Assembly (NCBI GenBank): GCA_028690665.1
Contig: JAQVAV010000001.1
Coordinates: 186,001-250,000, forward strand
DNA from: Paludibacter sp.
GTDB lineage: Bacteria; Bacteroidota; Bacteroidia; Bacteroidales; Paludibacteraceae
Direction of reading: 5' to 3'
DNA: 64,000 nucleotides
Shown one piece after another: positions 27,348-37,363 of this stretch. Below the pieces are notes generated by a model that was not told the origin of the DNA, searched no databases, and saw nothing but the letters and a program-made list of their open reading frames with translations. Both the position numbers and the translations under genes were made by a program. Each line of letters opens with the position of its first letter. Within the stretch, counting starts at the first letter, position 1.

Positions 27348-28979
27348 ATGGCTAAAGAATTTAAGTATCAGGAACCATTTCCCATGGGAAAAGAAAAAAC
27401 CGAATACTATTTGCTTTCAAAAGATTATGTTACAGTATCGGAATTTGACGGACAAAAAATTCTAAAAGTAGCACCCGAAGGACTAACATTATTGGCTCGT
27501 ACGGCCATGCGCGATTGTTCATTTCTGCTCCGTCCTGCACATCAAAAACAAGTTTCTTCTATCTTGGCTGATCCGCAGGCAAGCGACAACGACAAATATG
27601 TAGCCGTAACCATGTTACGCAATGCAGAAATATCTGCAAAAGGAATCCTTCCTTTCTGTCAGGATACGGGGACAGCAACCGTTTATGCAAAAAAAGGCAA
27701 CAATGTGTGGACAAACGGAGCTGACGAAGAAGCTATCTCAAAAGGCATTTATGAAACTTATACACAGGAAAATCTCCGTTACTCGCAAAATGCACCTCTG
27801 AACATGTACGATGAGGTGAACACCGGCACTAACCTACCTGCACAAATCGATTTGGTTTCCAGTCACGGAGACGAATATAAATTTCTTTTCATAGCTAAAG
27901 GTGGTGGTTCTGCCAACAAAACATATCTTTTCCAGGAAACAAAAGCTTTACTGAATCCTATATCTTTGGAAAAATTTCTGGCTGAAAAAATAAAAACTCT
28001 CGGAACAGCAGCCTGCCCGCCATACCACATTGCATTTGCCATTGGGGGAACTTCGGCAGATGCCAACCTGAAAGCCGTAAAATTAGCTTCGACAAAATAT
28101 TATGACGAACTTCCGACAGAAGGAAACGAACTCGGACAGTCGTTCCGCGATGTTGAACTTGAAAAGAAAGTGCTGAAAGCCGCTCAGGAATCGGGCATTG
28201 GCGCTCAATTCGGCGGTAAGTATTTTGCTCATGACGTTCGTATCGTCCGCATGTCGCGCCACGGAGCTTCCTGTTTTGTAGGAATGGCCGTTTCATGTTC
28301 AGCCGATCGTAACATTAAAGCAAAAATCAACAAAGACGGTCTTTGGGTCGAAAAGCTGGAAGATAATCCAGCACAATATATTCCGGAAGAATATCGTCAG
28401 GCCGGTGAAGGCAATGCTGTAAAAATAAACCTGAATCAACCAATGAAGGATATTTTAGCTACATTGACAAAATATCCGGTTGCCACACGTTTGTCGCTAA
28501 GTGGAACGATCGTAGTAGGTCGTGACATTGCCCATGCAAAACTAAAAGAGCTCCTTGACTCAGGCAAACCACTGCCACAATACGTGAAAGATCATCCTAT
28601 TTATTATGCCGGCCCGGCAAAAACCCCAACCGGAATGCCATCAGGTTCATTCGGACCTACAACAGCCGGTCGTATGGATTCTTATGTTGATTTGTTTCAG
28701 GAAAACGGAGGCAGTATGGTTATGATTGCCAAAGGAAACCGCAGTCAACAAGTGACGGATGCCTGTCAAAAACATGGTGGATTCTACCTTGGCTCTATCG
28801 GAGGTCCGGCTGCAATTCTGGCACAAAACAGTATTAAAAATGTAGAATGCTTAGAATATCCGGAACTTGGCATGGAAGCTATCTGGAAAATTGATGTAGT
28901 TGATTTTCCCGCATTTATCTTGGTTGATGACAAAGGAAACGATTTCTTCAAACAAATAAAGCCATTGTCATTCTGCTAA
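27348..28979 (+). CDS. Class I (iron-sulfur) fumarate hydratase
   Basis: Interconverts fumarate and malate in the reductive branch of central metabolism, using an oxygen-sensitive [4Fe-4S] cluster. The protein has 543 residues from the ATG at 27348; a longer frame starts with TTG at 27303. The N-terminal alpha domain contains [18 protein letters not shown] (about 99-116) with one cluster Cys and [20 protein letters not shown] (about 222-241) with another. The C-terminal beta domain contains [26 protein letters not shown] (about 421-446). The enzyme is the fused single-chain FumA/FumB type. Placement next to the menaquinone operon fits fumarate respiration. It is closed by a strong hairpin terminator. 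Confidence 0.94.
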   Translation: MAKEFKYQEPFPMGKEKTEYYLLSKDYVTVSEFDGQKILKVAPEGLTLLARTAMRDCSFLLRPAHQKQVSSILADPQASDNDKYVAVTMLRNAEISAKGILPFCQDTGTATVYAKKGNNVWTNGADEEAISKGIYETYTQENLRYSQNAPLNMYDEVNTGTNLPAQIDLVSSHGDEYKFLFIAKGGGSANKTYLFQETKALLNPISLEKFLAEKIKTLGTAACPPYHIAFAIGGTSADANLKAVKLASTKYYDELPTEGNELGQSFRDVELEKKVLKAAQESGIGAQFGGKYFAHDVRIVRMSRHGASCFVGMAVSCSADRNIKAKINKDGLWVEKLEDNPAQYIPEEYRQAGEGNAVKINLNQPMKDILATLTKYPVATRLSLSGTIVVGRDIAHAKLKELLDSGKPLPQYVKDHPIYYAGPAKTPTGMPSGSFGPTTAGRMDSYVDLFQENGGSMVMIAKGNRSQQVTDACQKHGGFYLGSIGGPAAILAQNSIKNVECLEYPELGMEAIWKIDVVDFPAFILVDDKGNDFFKQIKPLSFC

Positions 28980-28990
28980 ACAGATCTCAA

Positions 28991-29040
28991 TGAAACAAAA
29001 AAACCGACAGTTGAAATTCACTGTCGGTTTTTTTGTTTCA
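28991..29040. terminator. Bidirectional terminator between fumarase and the convergent lipoprotein gene
   Basis: A perfect 20-bp inverted repeat (28991-29010 with 29021-29040) around a 10-nt loop. The core CCGACAG/CTGTCGG is flanked by A- and T-runs on either side, so it can stop transcription from both directions. Confidence 0.9.
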
Positions 29041-29053
29041 TTTTATACCCTTT

Positions 29054-29488
29054 TTATTCAGATATAACACTCGAAATCTTTACTTTAAGAGTATCCTTCG
29101 CATTATAAACCATGATCAATGAATTTGCAGTTATAGAATCTCTTGACAATTCGTTAGAAGAAACTGTAAAATAAATATAATAATCGCCACTAAACTCATT
29201 ACGGCTATTCAACTCAATTTTTCCATCCGAAATCAATCCATCTCCAAAACCTCTGATTGTCACGCTATCTCCGACAATCGATCCCTTTAGAGTTACCCCG
29301 ACATCGATGCCTCCTAAAGAATTTTCTTCGAAAAACCATTTTTGAGATTCTAAATTAAGTTTCGCACCAATGCTGTCACTATAACTCTCAGTACCCTTAA
29401 CCGAAAAGATATTTCTTTTGCTATTCACATTATCAGCGCAGGAAATAGAAAGGAACAGGGGTAATAATAAAAATGCAATTTTTTTCAT
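29054..29488 (-). CDS. Small lipoprotein of unknown function
   Basis: A 144-residue protein with a lipoprotein signal peptide: MKKIAFLLLPLFLSISC, with the lipobox Cys at residue 17, so it is anchored in a membrane. The mature part is rich in beta-strand-like alternation, with many Ser, Thr and Asp residues, suggesting a small beta-sandwich. No known domain is recognised. It is convergent with the fumarase gene, sharing its terminator, and lies downstream of ychF on the same strand with a gap of 135 bp. Function unknown. Confidence 0.75.
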   Translation of the reverse strand: MKKIAFLLLPLFLSISCADNVNSKRNIFSVKGTESYSDSIGAKLNLESQKWFFEENSLGGIDVGVTLKGSIVGDSVTIRGFGDGLISDGKIELNSRNEFSGDYYIYFTVSSNELSRDSITANSLIMVYNAKDTLKVKISSVISE

Positions 29489-29623
29489 CTTAATAAATAA
29501 AATTCACAATTACTATCTTCAGATGAAAATTTTAATAAACTTGTTGCATTCAAAGTAATAAAAACAACAAAACCCACAACTTTTCAATGTGAGCTTTGCT
29601 ATTTATTTAATATTATAAAAAAA

Positions 29624-30724
29624 TTACACATTAAAACGGAAGTGCATAATATCACCATCTTCCACAATGTAATCCTTGCCTTCCACATTCATTTTTCCGG
29701 CTTCCTTGCAGGCTGCTTCGGAGCCTAATGTAATATAATCCATATATTTAATTACCTCGGCACGAATAAATCCTTTTTCAAAATCGGTATGAATTACGCC
29801 CGCACATTGCGGAGCTTTCCAGCCTTTTCCGAAAGTCCATGCACGCACTTCCTGCACTCCGGCTGTAAAATAAGTTTGCAGATTCAGCAAATGGTAAGCT
29901 GCGCGAATCAGACGGGAAACTCCGGATTCGCTCAAGCCGGCTTCTTCGAGAAACATTTGGCGTTCTTCATAAGTTTCGAGTTCTGCAATATCGGCTTCGG
30001 TGGCAGCTGCCACAACCAGAATTTCGGCATTTTCATCTTTCACGGCTTCACGAACGGCTTCGACATAAGCATTGCCATTAACTGCCGACACTTCGTCGAC
30101 ATTACAAACATACATAACAGGCTTATTGGTTAACAAATAAAGGTCTTTTACCAATTTCTGTTCCGGCTCGGTAAGTTCCACCGTGCGGGCCGATTTTCCC
30201 TGCAAAAGCGCTTCACGGAACTGAACATAAACTTCGTACTGTGCTTTGGCTAATTTATCGCCACCCGTCTGGGCCTGTTTTTGTACTTTATTGATACGGC
30301 TTTCTATTGTTTCCAAATCCTTTAACTGGAGTTCCATATCAATGATCTCCTTATCACGAACAGGATTTACACTTCCATCGACATGAGTGATATTTGGATC
30401 GTCGAAACAACGAAGGACATGCAGAATAGCATCTGTTTCACGAATATTAGCCAGAAATTTATTGCCAAGGCCTTCGCCTTTGCTGGCTCCCTTTACTAAT
30501 CCGGCAATATCAACAATTTCAACAGTAGTAGGAACAATACGCTGAGGGTGAACCAACTCAGCCAATTTATTTAAGCGTTCATCCGGCACAGTAATAACAC
30601 CCACATTCGGTTCGATAGTACAGAAAGGGAAATTAGCCGATTGAGCTTTTGCATTCGAGAGACAGTTGAAAAGAGTAGATTTTCCGACATTGGGCAAACC
30701 TACAATTCCACATTGAAGAGCCAT
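29624..30724 (-). CDS. ychF: Redox-regulated ATPase YchF (Obg family)
   Basis: Conserved ribosome-associated P-loop protein that binds ATP rather than GTP and influences stress responses and translation start fidelity. The 366 residues equal the family length. It shows the G1 loop [12 protein letters not shown] (8-19), the G3 region [21 protein letters not shown] (about 67-87), and the C-terminal TGS domain (about 282-365) with [28 protein letters not shown]. The NKxE motif of typical GTPases is replaced, as known for YchF. A clear promoter lies 46 bp upstream. It is a housekeeping gene between the fumarase region and the large glycan locus. Confidence 0.96.
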   Translation of the reverse strand: MALQCGIVGLPNVGKSTLFNCLSNAKAQSANFPFCTIEPNVGVITVPDERLNKLAELVHPQRIVPTTVEIVDIAGLVKGASKGEGLGNKFLANIRETDAILHVLRCFDDPNITHVDGSVNPVRDKEIIDMELQLKDLETIESRINKVQKQAQTGGDKLAKAQYEVYVQFREALLQGKSARTVELTEPEQKLVKDLYLLTNKPVMYVCNVDEVSAVNGNAYVEAVREAVKDENAEILVVAAATEADIAELETYEERQMFLEEAGLSESGVSRLIRAAYHLLNLQTYFTAGVQEVRAWTFGKGWKAPQCAGVIHTDFEKGFIRAEVIKYMDYITLGSEAACKEAGKMNVEGKDYIVEDGDIMHFRFNV

Positions 30725-30769
30725 TTTATATTTATTTGATGTTTAGTGAGTTTAAAATTTTTCGGACTG

Positions 30770-30777
30770 CAAAGATA
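30770..30777 (-). promoter_or_regulatory. -7 promoter element for ychF
   Basis: On the minus strand TATCTTTG, followed by C, matches TAnnTTTG and lies 45 bp before the ychF ATG. Confidence 0.55.
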
Positions 30778-31199
30778 GTCAAAAATGATGAGACAGGCGA
30801 ATTTCTGAAACTGTTTATATGGGCGTAAGTTCAACCAGTAAATGGAACTTATTTACTAATTTATTATTTTTTTTAAATGACAAAAACTCTATTAAACTAA
30901 CACAGCAGAACTTTTTAACCTTTAGAACATGATTAAATAAACACACACAATTTCCATGGTCTGTAAAATTTACATATAAGCACTATTATCCATCTCCACA
31001 AATTCTATATTCTTGTGCATACAATAAATCAATAAAACACTATACGTAAGACAATTACACAAACAGGAACGCCTTACAATTCTACATTTTATTTCTACTA
31101 AGAATCACACAGGCCCAATCTTTTTAAATTTGTAATGCAGAAATTCTCATTTAATTCTCGGCACGTGAGTTATCTGCAACAAATTAAATCTTCAATATT
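30778..31199. other. Intergenic region ahead of the large glycan-utilisation locus
   Basis: About 420 bp of AT-rich DNA separating ychF (minus) from the first locus gene (plus). Apart from the promoter element near 31125 no open frame, tRNA or hairpin of note was seen. Regulator binding sites for the locus are likely here but no repeated motif could be singled out. Confidence 0.5.
31125..31132 (+). promoter_or_regulatory. -7 promoter element for the first gene of the locus
   Basis: TAAATTTG matches TAnnTTTG and lies 67 bp upstream of the ATG at 31200. Confidence 0.45.
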
Positions 31200-33476
31200 A
31201 TGAAAAACATCAAATTTCCAATCTTATTACTAATGCTTTTCATGACAACTATAATACATGCCGCCGATAAACTATATATTGTCGGAGACGCAGTGTTTTG
31301 CGGATGGGATACTAACTTGGTACCGTTGATGTATAACAATGGGAACAATGTATTCACTTACACTGGCTGGTTTGATGCAGACAAGGAATTTAAATTTCAG
31401 ACGGAAACAAATTTTGAAAGTACTTCTTATCGCAACGCAGCCGGTTATACCGGCTATATCTCTAATGGAAGCGGAACTCTTGTTGAAAAACAGGGAGATA
31501 CCGATGACTGGAAATTTAAGCTTACTGAATCGGGTAATTATAGAATTACCTGTGACCTGAACGCCTTGACTATCGTTGCACAAAAATTGGATTATCAGGC
31601 TACCCATGTCAAATATTCTGCCTTATATCTCATCGGAAATTCTGTCCCCGGTGGTTGGAATTTAAATGCAACAACTCCAGTGTTGTGGCAGGATGACAAT
31701 AATTACTCTGTACAAGTAAATTTAAATGCAAGTACAAATAGTGGAGTTGATGATGTGACATTTAAATTTACTACAGATCCGAACCGGGGATGGGATACCA
31801 ACTATTTTTATTTCAGGGATATTTCCGGCGCTGAAAAGGTGAGTACGGATGCTACTGACGACAGAAAGTGGTGGGTATCGGAAACAGGAAAATATGTTGT
31901 TAATATAAATTTAGATGACATGAGCATACATATCCGAAAATATAATGTTTATTCCGGTACAGGAAATTGGAGTAATACATCCAACTGGACTTTTGGCTCG
32001 GTACCAGCCAGTCCGGATATTGCGGAAGTTAATTCAGGGGAACTTACTGTTGACCAGGCAGCAAATGCCTATCAGGTTAAAATATTACCCGGGGCTAAAC
32101 TCACCGTCAGTACAGGTCAGTCATTTACTGTGTCTGATTCGCTGTTGATTGAAAGCGATGACACGGGTACCGGGACTTTTTTAGATAACGGGACATCTAC
32201 TATTCCATCAGCAAAGGTTCAGCAATATCTGACTTCCGGCCGGAGCTGGTACATTGCGCCTCCGGTAAGTAATGCGGCATATACCAATATAACCGATGTT
32301 GACTCGGTAGTTTTTTATGATGAACCCAATGCCAAATGGCAAAAAATAAGTTCAGGGAATCTCACTCCCGGTCAGGGATACATTGCTGTAAACTCAAGGG
32401 TAAATGCTATCCGCTCATTCAAAGGAACTTTGAACAATGGAGAACAAACCATCAATCTGACACGTACCGCCGGAAAGGCCAAAGAAGGATTCAACCTGAT
32501 TGGAAATCCATATCCCTCGTATGTAAACTGGGAATCGACCATCAAAACAAACGTAGGCTCAACTATATGGTACAGAACAAAAAATACTTCGGGGACTTAC
32601 GTGTTTGATACTTTCAACAGCGGTACTGGTACTGATAATAACGGAAGTGGAGCAGTAACCGGACTCATTCCTCCAATGCAGGCTGTTTGGGTAAGGGTAG
32701 CAGAAGGTCAGACTTCAGGGAGTGTAGTGTTTAATAATACTATGCGTTCACACGCTACCAGTTCGACAACACTGTTGAAAGCTCCCAAACTGGTAACAAA
32801 TAAAATCCTGCGCCTACAGGTTTCCAATGCAGTGAACAGCGATGAAGCGATAGTAGTTTTCAATCCCGAGAGCTCGGATGGTTTTGATAGATATGATGCG
32901 GAAAAGATGACCAACAACAATGTGGCAATTCCTGAAATTTATACAAACCCGGTAACAGGAAGCAATAATTTAGTAATCAATAGCCTTGAAAATGTAAATT
33001 CAGTATCAGAATTGCCTTTAGGATTCAAAACAGGCGAAACAAACAACTTTACGATTAAAGCTAAAGGGTTAAATTATTTTGACGAAAACACACATATTAT
33101 ATTAAAAGACAACTTATTGAATGCGGAAACAGATTTGACAAAAGGCGATGCTTACAGTTTTGCTTCGGATGCTGTCAACACCAGCGACCGGTTCACAATT
33201 TTGTTTAAAGTATCTTCAATTACCACAGAGGAGAATAATCCAGTTGACAAAGACTATTTGATATATGCCAATGGAAATCTTCAGATTGGAATTTATAATA
33301 AAACGGTTGTTGGGGGACAGACAAAAGTGTCGGTACTTAATGCTGTCGGACAAAAAATTTCAGACCGGATATTAGATTCGACAAGTACATATATCACAGT
33401 ACCCGAAACCGGAATTTATATGGTAACCGTTTGTTCTAAGGGGAAAACAACTGTACAAAAAATTATTGTAAAATAA
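31200..33476 (+). CDS. T9SS-exported surface protein with two starch-binding-like modules
   Basis: A 758-residue secreted protein with no catalytic domain that I recognise. After a signal peptide (1-21) come two SusE/SusF-type modules, opening with LYIVGDAVFCGWD (about 24) and LYLIGNSVPGGWN (about 142), each ending in a GNYRIT- or GKYVVNI-type strand. A long beta-rich region (about 250-680) follows, with a GNWSNTSNWTFGSVP start and a GFNLIGNPYPSYVNWEST stretch, of the kind seen in large Bacteroidota surface proteins. The last ~75 residues (ISDRILDSTSTYITVPETG.. VQKIIVK) form a type IX secretion sorting domain. It probably binds polysaccharide at the cell surface. First gene of the large locus. 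Confidence 0.8.
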   Translation: MKNIKFPILLLMLFMTTIIHAADKLYIVGDAVFCGWDTNLVPLMYNNGNNVFTYTGWFDADKEFKFQTETNFESTSYRNAAGYTGYISNGSGTLVEKQGDTDDWKFKLTESGNYRITCDLNALTIVAQKLDYQATHVKYSALYLIGNSVPGGWNLNATTPVLWQDDNNYSVQVNLNASTNSGVDDVTFKFTTDPNRGWDTNYFYFRDISGAEKVSTDATDDRKWWVSETGKYVVNINLDDMSIHIRKYNVYSGTGNWSNTSNWTFGSVPASPDIAEVNSGELTVDQAANAYQVKILPGAKLTVSTGQSFTVSDSLLIESDDTGTGTFLDNGTSTIPSAKVQQYLTSGRSWYIAPPVSNAAYTNITDVDSVVFYDEPNAKWQKISSGNLTPGQGYIAVNSRVNAIRSFKGTLNNGEQTINLTRTAGKAKEGFNLIGNPYPSYVNWESTIKTNVGSTIWYRTKNTSGTYVFDTFNSGTGTDNNGSGAVTGLIPPMQAVWVRVAEGQTSGSVVFNNTMRSHATSSTTLLKAPKLVTNKILRLQVSNAVNSDEAIVVFNPESSDGFDRYDAEKMTNNNVAIPEIYTNPVTGSNNLVINSLENVNSVSELPLGFKTGETNNFTIKAKGLNYFDENTHIILKDNLLNAETDLTKGDAYSFASDAVNTSDRFTILFKVSSITTEENNPVDKDYLIYANGNLQIGIYNKTVVGGQTKVSVLNAVGQKISDRILDSTSTYITVPETGIYMVTVCSKGKTTVQKIIVK

Positions 33477-33496
33477 AATCTTTAAGCAATACATTA

Positions 33497-33673
33497 ATGG
33501 AAAAAACAGATCAATATAAAGCACGAAAATCCTATACAAGACCAGAAATCCATAAAATAGATTATGACAAAGATATTTCACTTTATTTAGAATCAGCTCC
33601 ACCTTATGGCCCGGAGGAATATGCATATAATCAGGATGAACATTTCCAGAACAATCCTTTTCAGGGAATTTAA
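33497..33673 (+). CDS. Small hydrophilic protein of unknown function between two surface-protein genes
   Basis: A 58-codon ATG-to-TAA frame, 20 bp after one type IX-exported protein and 42 bp before the next, on the same strand. It encodes a Lys-rich start, then KSYTRPEIHKIDYDKDIS, LYLESAPPYGPEE and a C-terminus ending in NPFQGI. No signal peptide or membrane helix is present. The pattern (basic start, Y-x-x-PE, a short hydrophobic core, then a SxPPxGPE turn) resembles small proteins I associate with surface-protein genes in Bacteroidales, but no function is known to me. Codon use and spacing look genuine. Confidence 0.65.
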   Translation: MEKTDQYKARKSYTRPEIHKIDYDKDISLYLESAPPYGPEEYAYNQDEHFQNNPFQGI

Positions 33674-33715
33674 CAAACAATAAATATATCTATTAATCAT
33701 TTAAATTAAATTATT

Positions 33716-34684
33716 ATGAAAGCAACATTACTTAAACTGACAGCCATCGCATTTATGGCACTTGTTTTGACAACTTCTGTACGTGCAGAAAAACTACTTT
33801 GTTTGTTTGGAGATGCTACTCGTTCCGGGTGGGACAAGGGCAATGCTTCTCCTATGATTCAGGATGCAACAGATCCTGCTGTATTTCATTACGATGCATG
33901 GTTAAATACCGGAAACTTTAAATTTATTCTCGAAAATACAGATGATTCATGGTTACCAACATGGAACAAAGATACTGAGACTACAATCTTTAAAAGAACT
34001 TCAGAAAATGCAACTGATATTAATGATACTCAATTCAGTATCGAAACGGCCGGAAATTATTCCATAAGTGTTGACACGCTGAATTTGACTGTTTCTATTA
34101 CACCCATGGCTGAAACTGAAAAGATTGAATTTAATACTGTATTTATAGTGGGTGACGCTACGCCCAATGGTTGGGATATTGCTAACTCAACCGAATTAAC
34201 TAAAAGTAGTACTACTCCTTTCGAGTTTAGCTATACAGGTGCACTTACTACTGGAGATTTTAAATTTCCTGTAAATAGAAATTCAGGCTGGGGACAAGAC
34301 TTTTTTATGAAAGTTTCGGATACGGAAATGGTTCTTCAAAATTCTCCTGATTCCAAGTGGACAATTACCGAAGAAGGGAATTATAACATCACTATGAATA
34401 CAAAAGATTTGTCTATTGATATTCAAAAACAAACTACAACTCAAGCAGAGAATAACAGTGCGGAGAAAGTTTCTATTTCAGTCGAAAGCACGAACCGTAT
34501 AATTCATGTTTCTTGTGCAAAAAATGTTGGCGGAGACATAAATGTATATAGCGTTACCGGACAAAGAACTGCTTATGCAACATTAAATACTAATACTGAC
34601 ATTCGTATTCGTGAGGCAGGAATTTATTTGGTATCTGTTTGCCACAATGGAAAGACAACTATCCAAAAAGTTCTTGTAAAATAA
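33716..34684 (+). CDS. T9SS-exported protein made of two SusE/SusF-like modules
   Basis: A 322-residue secreted binding protein without an enzyme domain. Signal peptide about 1-24; module 1 (about 26-134) opens with LCLFGDATRSGWDKGN; module 2 (about 140-240) opens with VFIVGDATPNGWDIAN and contains GDFKFPVNRNSGWGQDFF, the aromatic/hydrophilic arrangement used by SusE and SusF to hold alpha-glucan. The C-terminal ~70 residues (INVYSVTGQRTAYATLNTN to IQKVLVK) are a type IX sorting domain, almost the same as that of the first gene of the locus. It replaces the usual lipid anchor of SusE/SusF by type IX export. A strong terminator follows. Confidence 0.83.
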   Translation: MKATLLKLTAIAFMALVLTTSVRAEKLLCLFGDATRSGWDKGNASPMIQDATDPAVFHYDAWLNTGNFKFILENTDDSWLPTWNKDTETTIFKRTSENATDINDTQFSIETAGNYSISVDTLNLTVSITPMAETEKIEFNTVFIVGDATPNGWDIANSTELTKSSTTPFEFSYTGALTTGDFKFPVNRNSGWGQDFFMKVSDTEMVLQNSPDSKWTITEEGNYNITMNTKDLSIDIQKQTTTQAENNSAEKVSISVESTNRIIHVSCAKNVGGDINVYSVTGQRTAYATLNTNTDIRIREAGIYLVSVCHNGKTTIQKVLVK

Positions 34685-34752
34685 AATTTTCAGAAACAAA
34701 CACAAAGAGAAAAATGGATAATTGAATCTGTGAGTATTTACACTTACAATAC

Positions 34753-34789
34753 AAGCCATTCCATGTCATTAAACTGGAATGGCTTTTTT
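34753..34789 (+). terminator. Rho-independent terminator after the first three genes of the locus
   Basis: An 11-bp perfect stem (34753-34763 with 34775-34785), an 11-nt loop and a T-run. It separates the binding-protein genes from the enzyme genes that start at 35077. Confidence 0.85.
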
Positions 34790-35076
34790 ATTTCTAGTGA
34801 ATTATGATTGACAACAAAATCGCCCTAATTTATATACAAAGTAATCATTTTCATTAAAATGCACACTATTAACTGTTTATATATTTTCAACACAAAAAAC
34901 ATATTTTCGTTTAAATCTATATAATCAATATACATATATGCATATAAATACCTATATATCAATATTTTAATAAAAAATACAATTAACACACATCTATATT
35001 TTACTTATATTGAAAATCAACAATATATAGCATGTATATTTTTGTAGTGTCTTTTTAATTTTAAAAAATAAAATAC
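34790..35076. other. AT-rich intergenic region before the first GH31 gene
   Basis: Very AT-rich DNA with many TATA-type steps, no open frame of note, and the promoter element for the GH31 gene at its right end. Confidence 0.5.
35037..35044 (+). promoter_or_regulatory. -7 promoter element for the first GH31 gene
   Basis: TATTTTTG matches TAnnTTTG, 32 bp before the ATG at 35077. It starts a new transcript after the terminator at 34753-34789. Confidence 0.5.
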
Positions 35077-37347
35077 ATGAAAAAAATCATTTCTATTTTT
35101 CTGCTATTTTTCTGCACATTTTCTATGATGGCGGAAAATAATCCGGTAGCCGATCCGGCTGCTATTGTTGTCTCAGGAGATATGCGTTTCACGGTATTGA
35201 CTCCCGAGATGATAAGGATAGAGTGGAGCGGAAAACAAATATTCGAAGATCGCGCTTCATTTGTAGTGGTAAATCGCCATTTGCCGGTACCGAGGTACAC
35301 TACCAATACTAGTAACGGTTATCTGTATATAACAACCGATAAACTGGAATTGAAGTACAAATTGGATTCAAATCCAATGATAAATGACCCTTGCGATCCC
35401 AATCTACAAATCACATTTGACATGAACGGAACTCAGGAAAAATGGTTTCCCAATAAAATAGATCCTTACAACCTGAAAGGTACATGCCGTACATTGGACG
35501 GTGCCGAAGGTGACGTGAGTTCACGATTGGAAGACGGACTCATCTCTCGTTCGGGCTGGGCAGTTATTGATGAGCAAAAACCACGCAATGACGGCAGTTA
35601 TAGTTTAATGTTCGATGGAACTGATACCGTTAACTGGGTATCTCAGCGTGTTGACCCCAATTCAATAGATATGTACTTTATGGGCTATGGACACGACTAT
35701 AAAAAAGCATTGTACGATTTCACAACCGTAGCCGGAAAAATGCCTATGCCTCCACAATACATGTTGGGATATTGGTATTCAAAATATCAGCGATATACGG
35801 CACAAGATTTAATTAACATTGTAGATAGTGTGCGAAGCTATAAAATACCTATGGATGTACTGGTAATTGATATGGACTGGCACATGGACGGCTATTATAA
35901 TCGAACCGATCAGACTCAATGGACTGGCTGGACTTGGAATAAAGAATTATTTCCTGACCCTCAAGGCTTTATAGACTGGTTGCATGCTCAACATCTGAAA
36001 ACTACACTTAACCTGCACCCTGCTGATGGAGTAGGAATATATGAAGATCATTATTCCGAGTTGGCAAGCGATTTAGGAATTACGACAAACCAAACGATTC
36101 CGTGGGACATTGAGAATAAAAAATTCTATAAAGCATTCTTTAAAGATATTCTACGCCCGCACGAAGATATGGGCATTGATTTTTGGTGGCTTGACTGGCA
36201 ACAATGGATGATTGCAAAAAACGAGCCCAATCTCGGAAATACTTTTTGGTTGAATCATGTATTCTATAATGATAAAAAATTTCAAGGCAAAGACCGTCCG
36301 GTAATCTTTCATCGTTGGGGTGGATTAGGAAACCATCGTTATCCCATCGGTTTTTCCGGTGATGCATACAGCACTTTTTCAACCCTGGCTTTTGAGCCTT
36401 ATTTCACTGCCACCGCCGGTAATGTTTGTTACGGATACTGGAGCCATGATATTGGCGGACACATGAAAACTGCCTATTCAAATGATCCGGAGTTATACCT
36501 CAGATGGATTCAATACGGCGTATTTTCACCTGCTTTGCGCACTCATTCTACCAATGACCCTACAATTGAAAGACGTATTTGGAAATATGACAATTTCCCG
36601 TTAATGCGTCAGGCAATAGAATTGCGCTATGCACTGATACCCTATATTTATACGTATGCACGCTATGCATACGATACGGGGATATCTCTCTGCCGCCCCA
36701 TGTATTATGACTATCCCGAGTCGGATAATGCTTATACTTACACGGGTGAATACATGTTTGGTAACGATATTTTGGCATCTCCTATTTGCAAATCTGCTAA
36801 TGGCGATTCTACGGTAAATCAAACGATTTGGCTACCAGAAGGCAAATGGTACGAAGTAGAGACCGATACCCTGCTTGATGGCAACTGCGTTGTTACACGC
36901 CCATTCACTCAAGCACAAATTCCTTACTATTACCGCGAAGGAGCCGTAATTCCGCTTTATCCGGCCTTGCAATACCTTACAGACAGACCTGATACGATTA
37001 TAGTACAGTTTGCTCCGGGCGGAGACGGCTCATGTTCTTTATATGAAGATGAGAATAACAATAACAATTACGAATCGGGAAGTTTCACCAAAACCCTTAT
37101 TACACAAAAAACAGTTGACGGCGTCAGTACATATACAGTAAATGCACGCACCGGTTCATTTTCAGGAATGCCTGATTCACGTTCATTCAAATTCGAGATG
37201 CTTTACAAAAATCAACCAAAGAGTGTAAAAGTGAATGGAATTGACGCAGCATATACCTATGATTCAACTCATAAGAAAATAGAAGTTAGTGTTGACAATG
37301 TTTCGTATAGTTCATTGCCTTTGAATGTTGTGGTAGTTAATAATTAA
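35077..37347 (+). CDS. GH31 glycoside hydrolase with WLDWQQW active site
   Basis: A 756-residue exported enzyme of clan GH-D, family 31. The signal peptide (about 1-19) has no lipobox and there is no type IX tail, so it probably works in the periplasm. The TIM barrel spans about 220-560. The likely nucleophile is Asp373 in WWLDWQQW and the likely acid/base is Asp429 in GFSGDAYSTF, followed by YGYWSHDIGGHM. Standard alpha-glucosidases, including the second GH31 enzyme of this locus, have W-N-D-M-N-E at the first site, so this is a different subgroup whose specificity may not be alpha-glucosidase. C-terminal beta-sandwich domains (about 570-756) complete it. Expected role: trimming imported oligosaccharides. 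Confidence 0.88.
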   Translation: MKKIISIFLLFFCTFSMMAENNPVADPAAIVVSGDMRFTVLTPEMIRIEWSGKQIFEDRASFVVVNRHLPVPRYTTNTSNGYLYITTDKLELKYKLDSNPMINDPCDPNLQITFDMNGTQEKWFPNKIDPYNLKGTCRTLDGAEGDVSSRLEDGLISRSGWAVIDEQKPRNDGSYSLMFDGTDTVNWVSQRVDPNSIDMYFMGYGHDYKKALYDFTTVAGKMPMPPQYMLGYWYSKYQRYTAQDLINIVDSVRSYKIPMDVLVIDMDWHMDGYYNRTDQTQWTGWTWNKELFPDPQGFIDWLHAQHLKTTLNLHPADGVGIYEDHYSELASDLGITTNQTIPWDIENKKFYKAFFKDILRPHEDMGIDFWWLDWQQWMIAKNEPNLGNTFWLNHVFYNDKKFQGKDRPVIFHRWGGLGNHRYPIGFSGDAYSTFSTLAFEPYFTATAGNVCYGYWSHDIGGHMKTAYSNDPELYLRWIQYGVFSPALRTHSTNDPTIERRIWKYDNFPLMRQAIELRYALIPYIYTYARYAYDTGISLCRPMYYDYPESDNAYTYTGEYMFGNDILASPICKSANGDSTVNQTIWLPEGKWYEVETDTLLDGNCVVTRPFTQAQIPYYYREGAVIPLYPALQYLTDRPDTIIVQFAPGGDGSCSLYEDENNNNNYESGSFTKTLITQKTVDGVSTYTVNARTGSFSGMPDSRSFKFEMLYKNQPKSVKVNGIDAAYTYDSTHKKIEVSVDNVSYSSLPLNVVVVNN

Positions 37348-37363
37348 TTTAAGAGACATTCGC

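Noticed and set aside
27211-27465. 84-codon plus-strand frame between menE and fumarase
   Set aside because: It overlaps the fumarase start in another frame, spans its promoter, and has no recognisable feature.
28991-29040. Perfect 20-bp inverted repeat as a possible mobile-element end
   Set aside because: It has a GC core flanked by A- and T-runs and sits between two convergent genes, which is explained fully by a bidirectional terminator.
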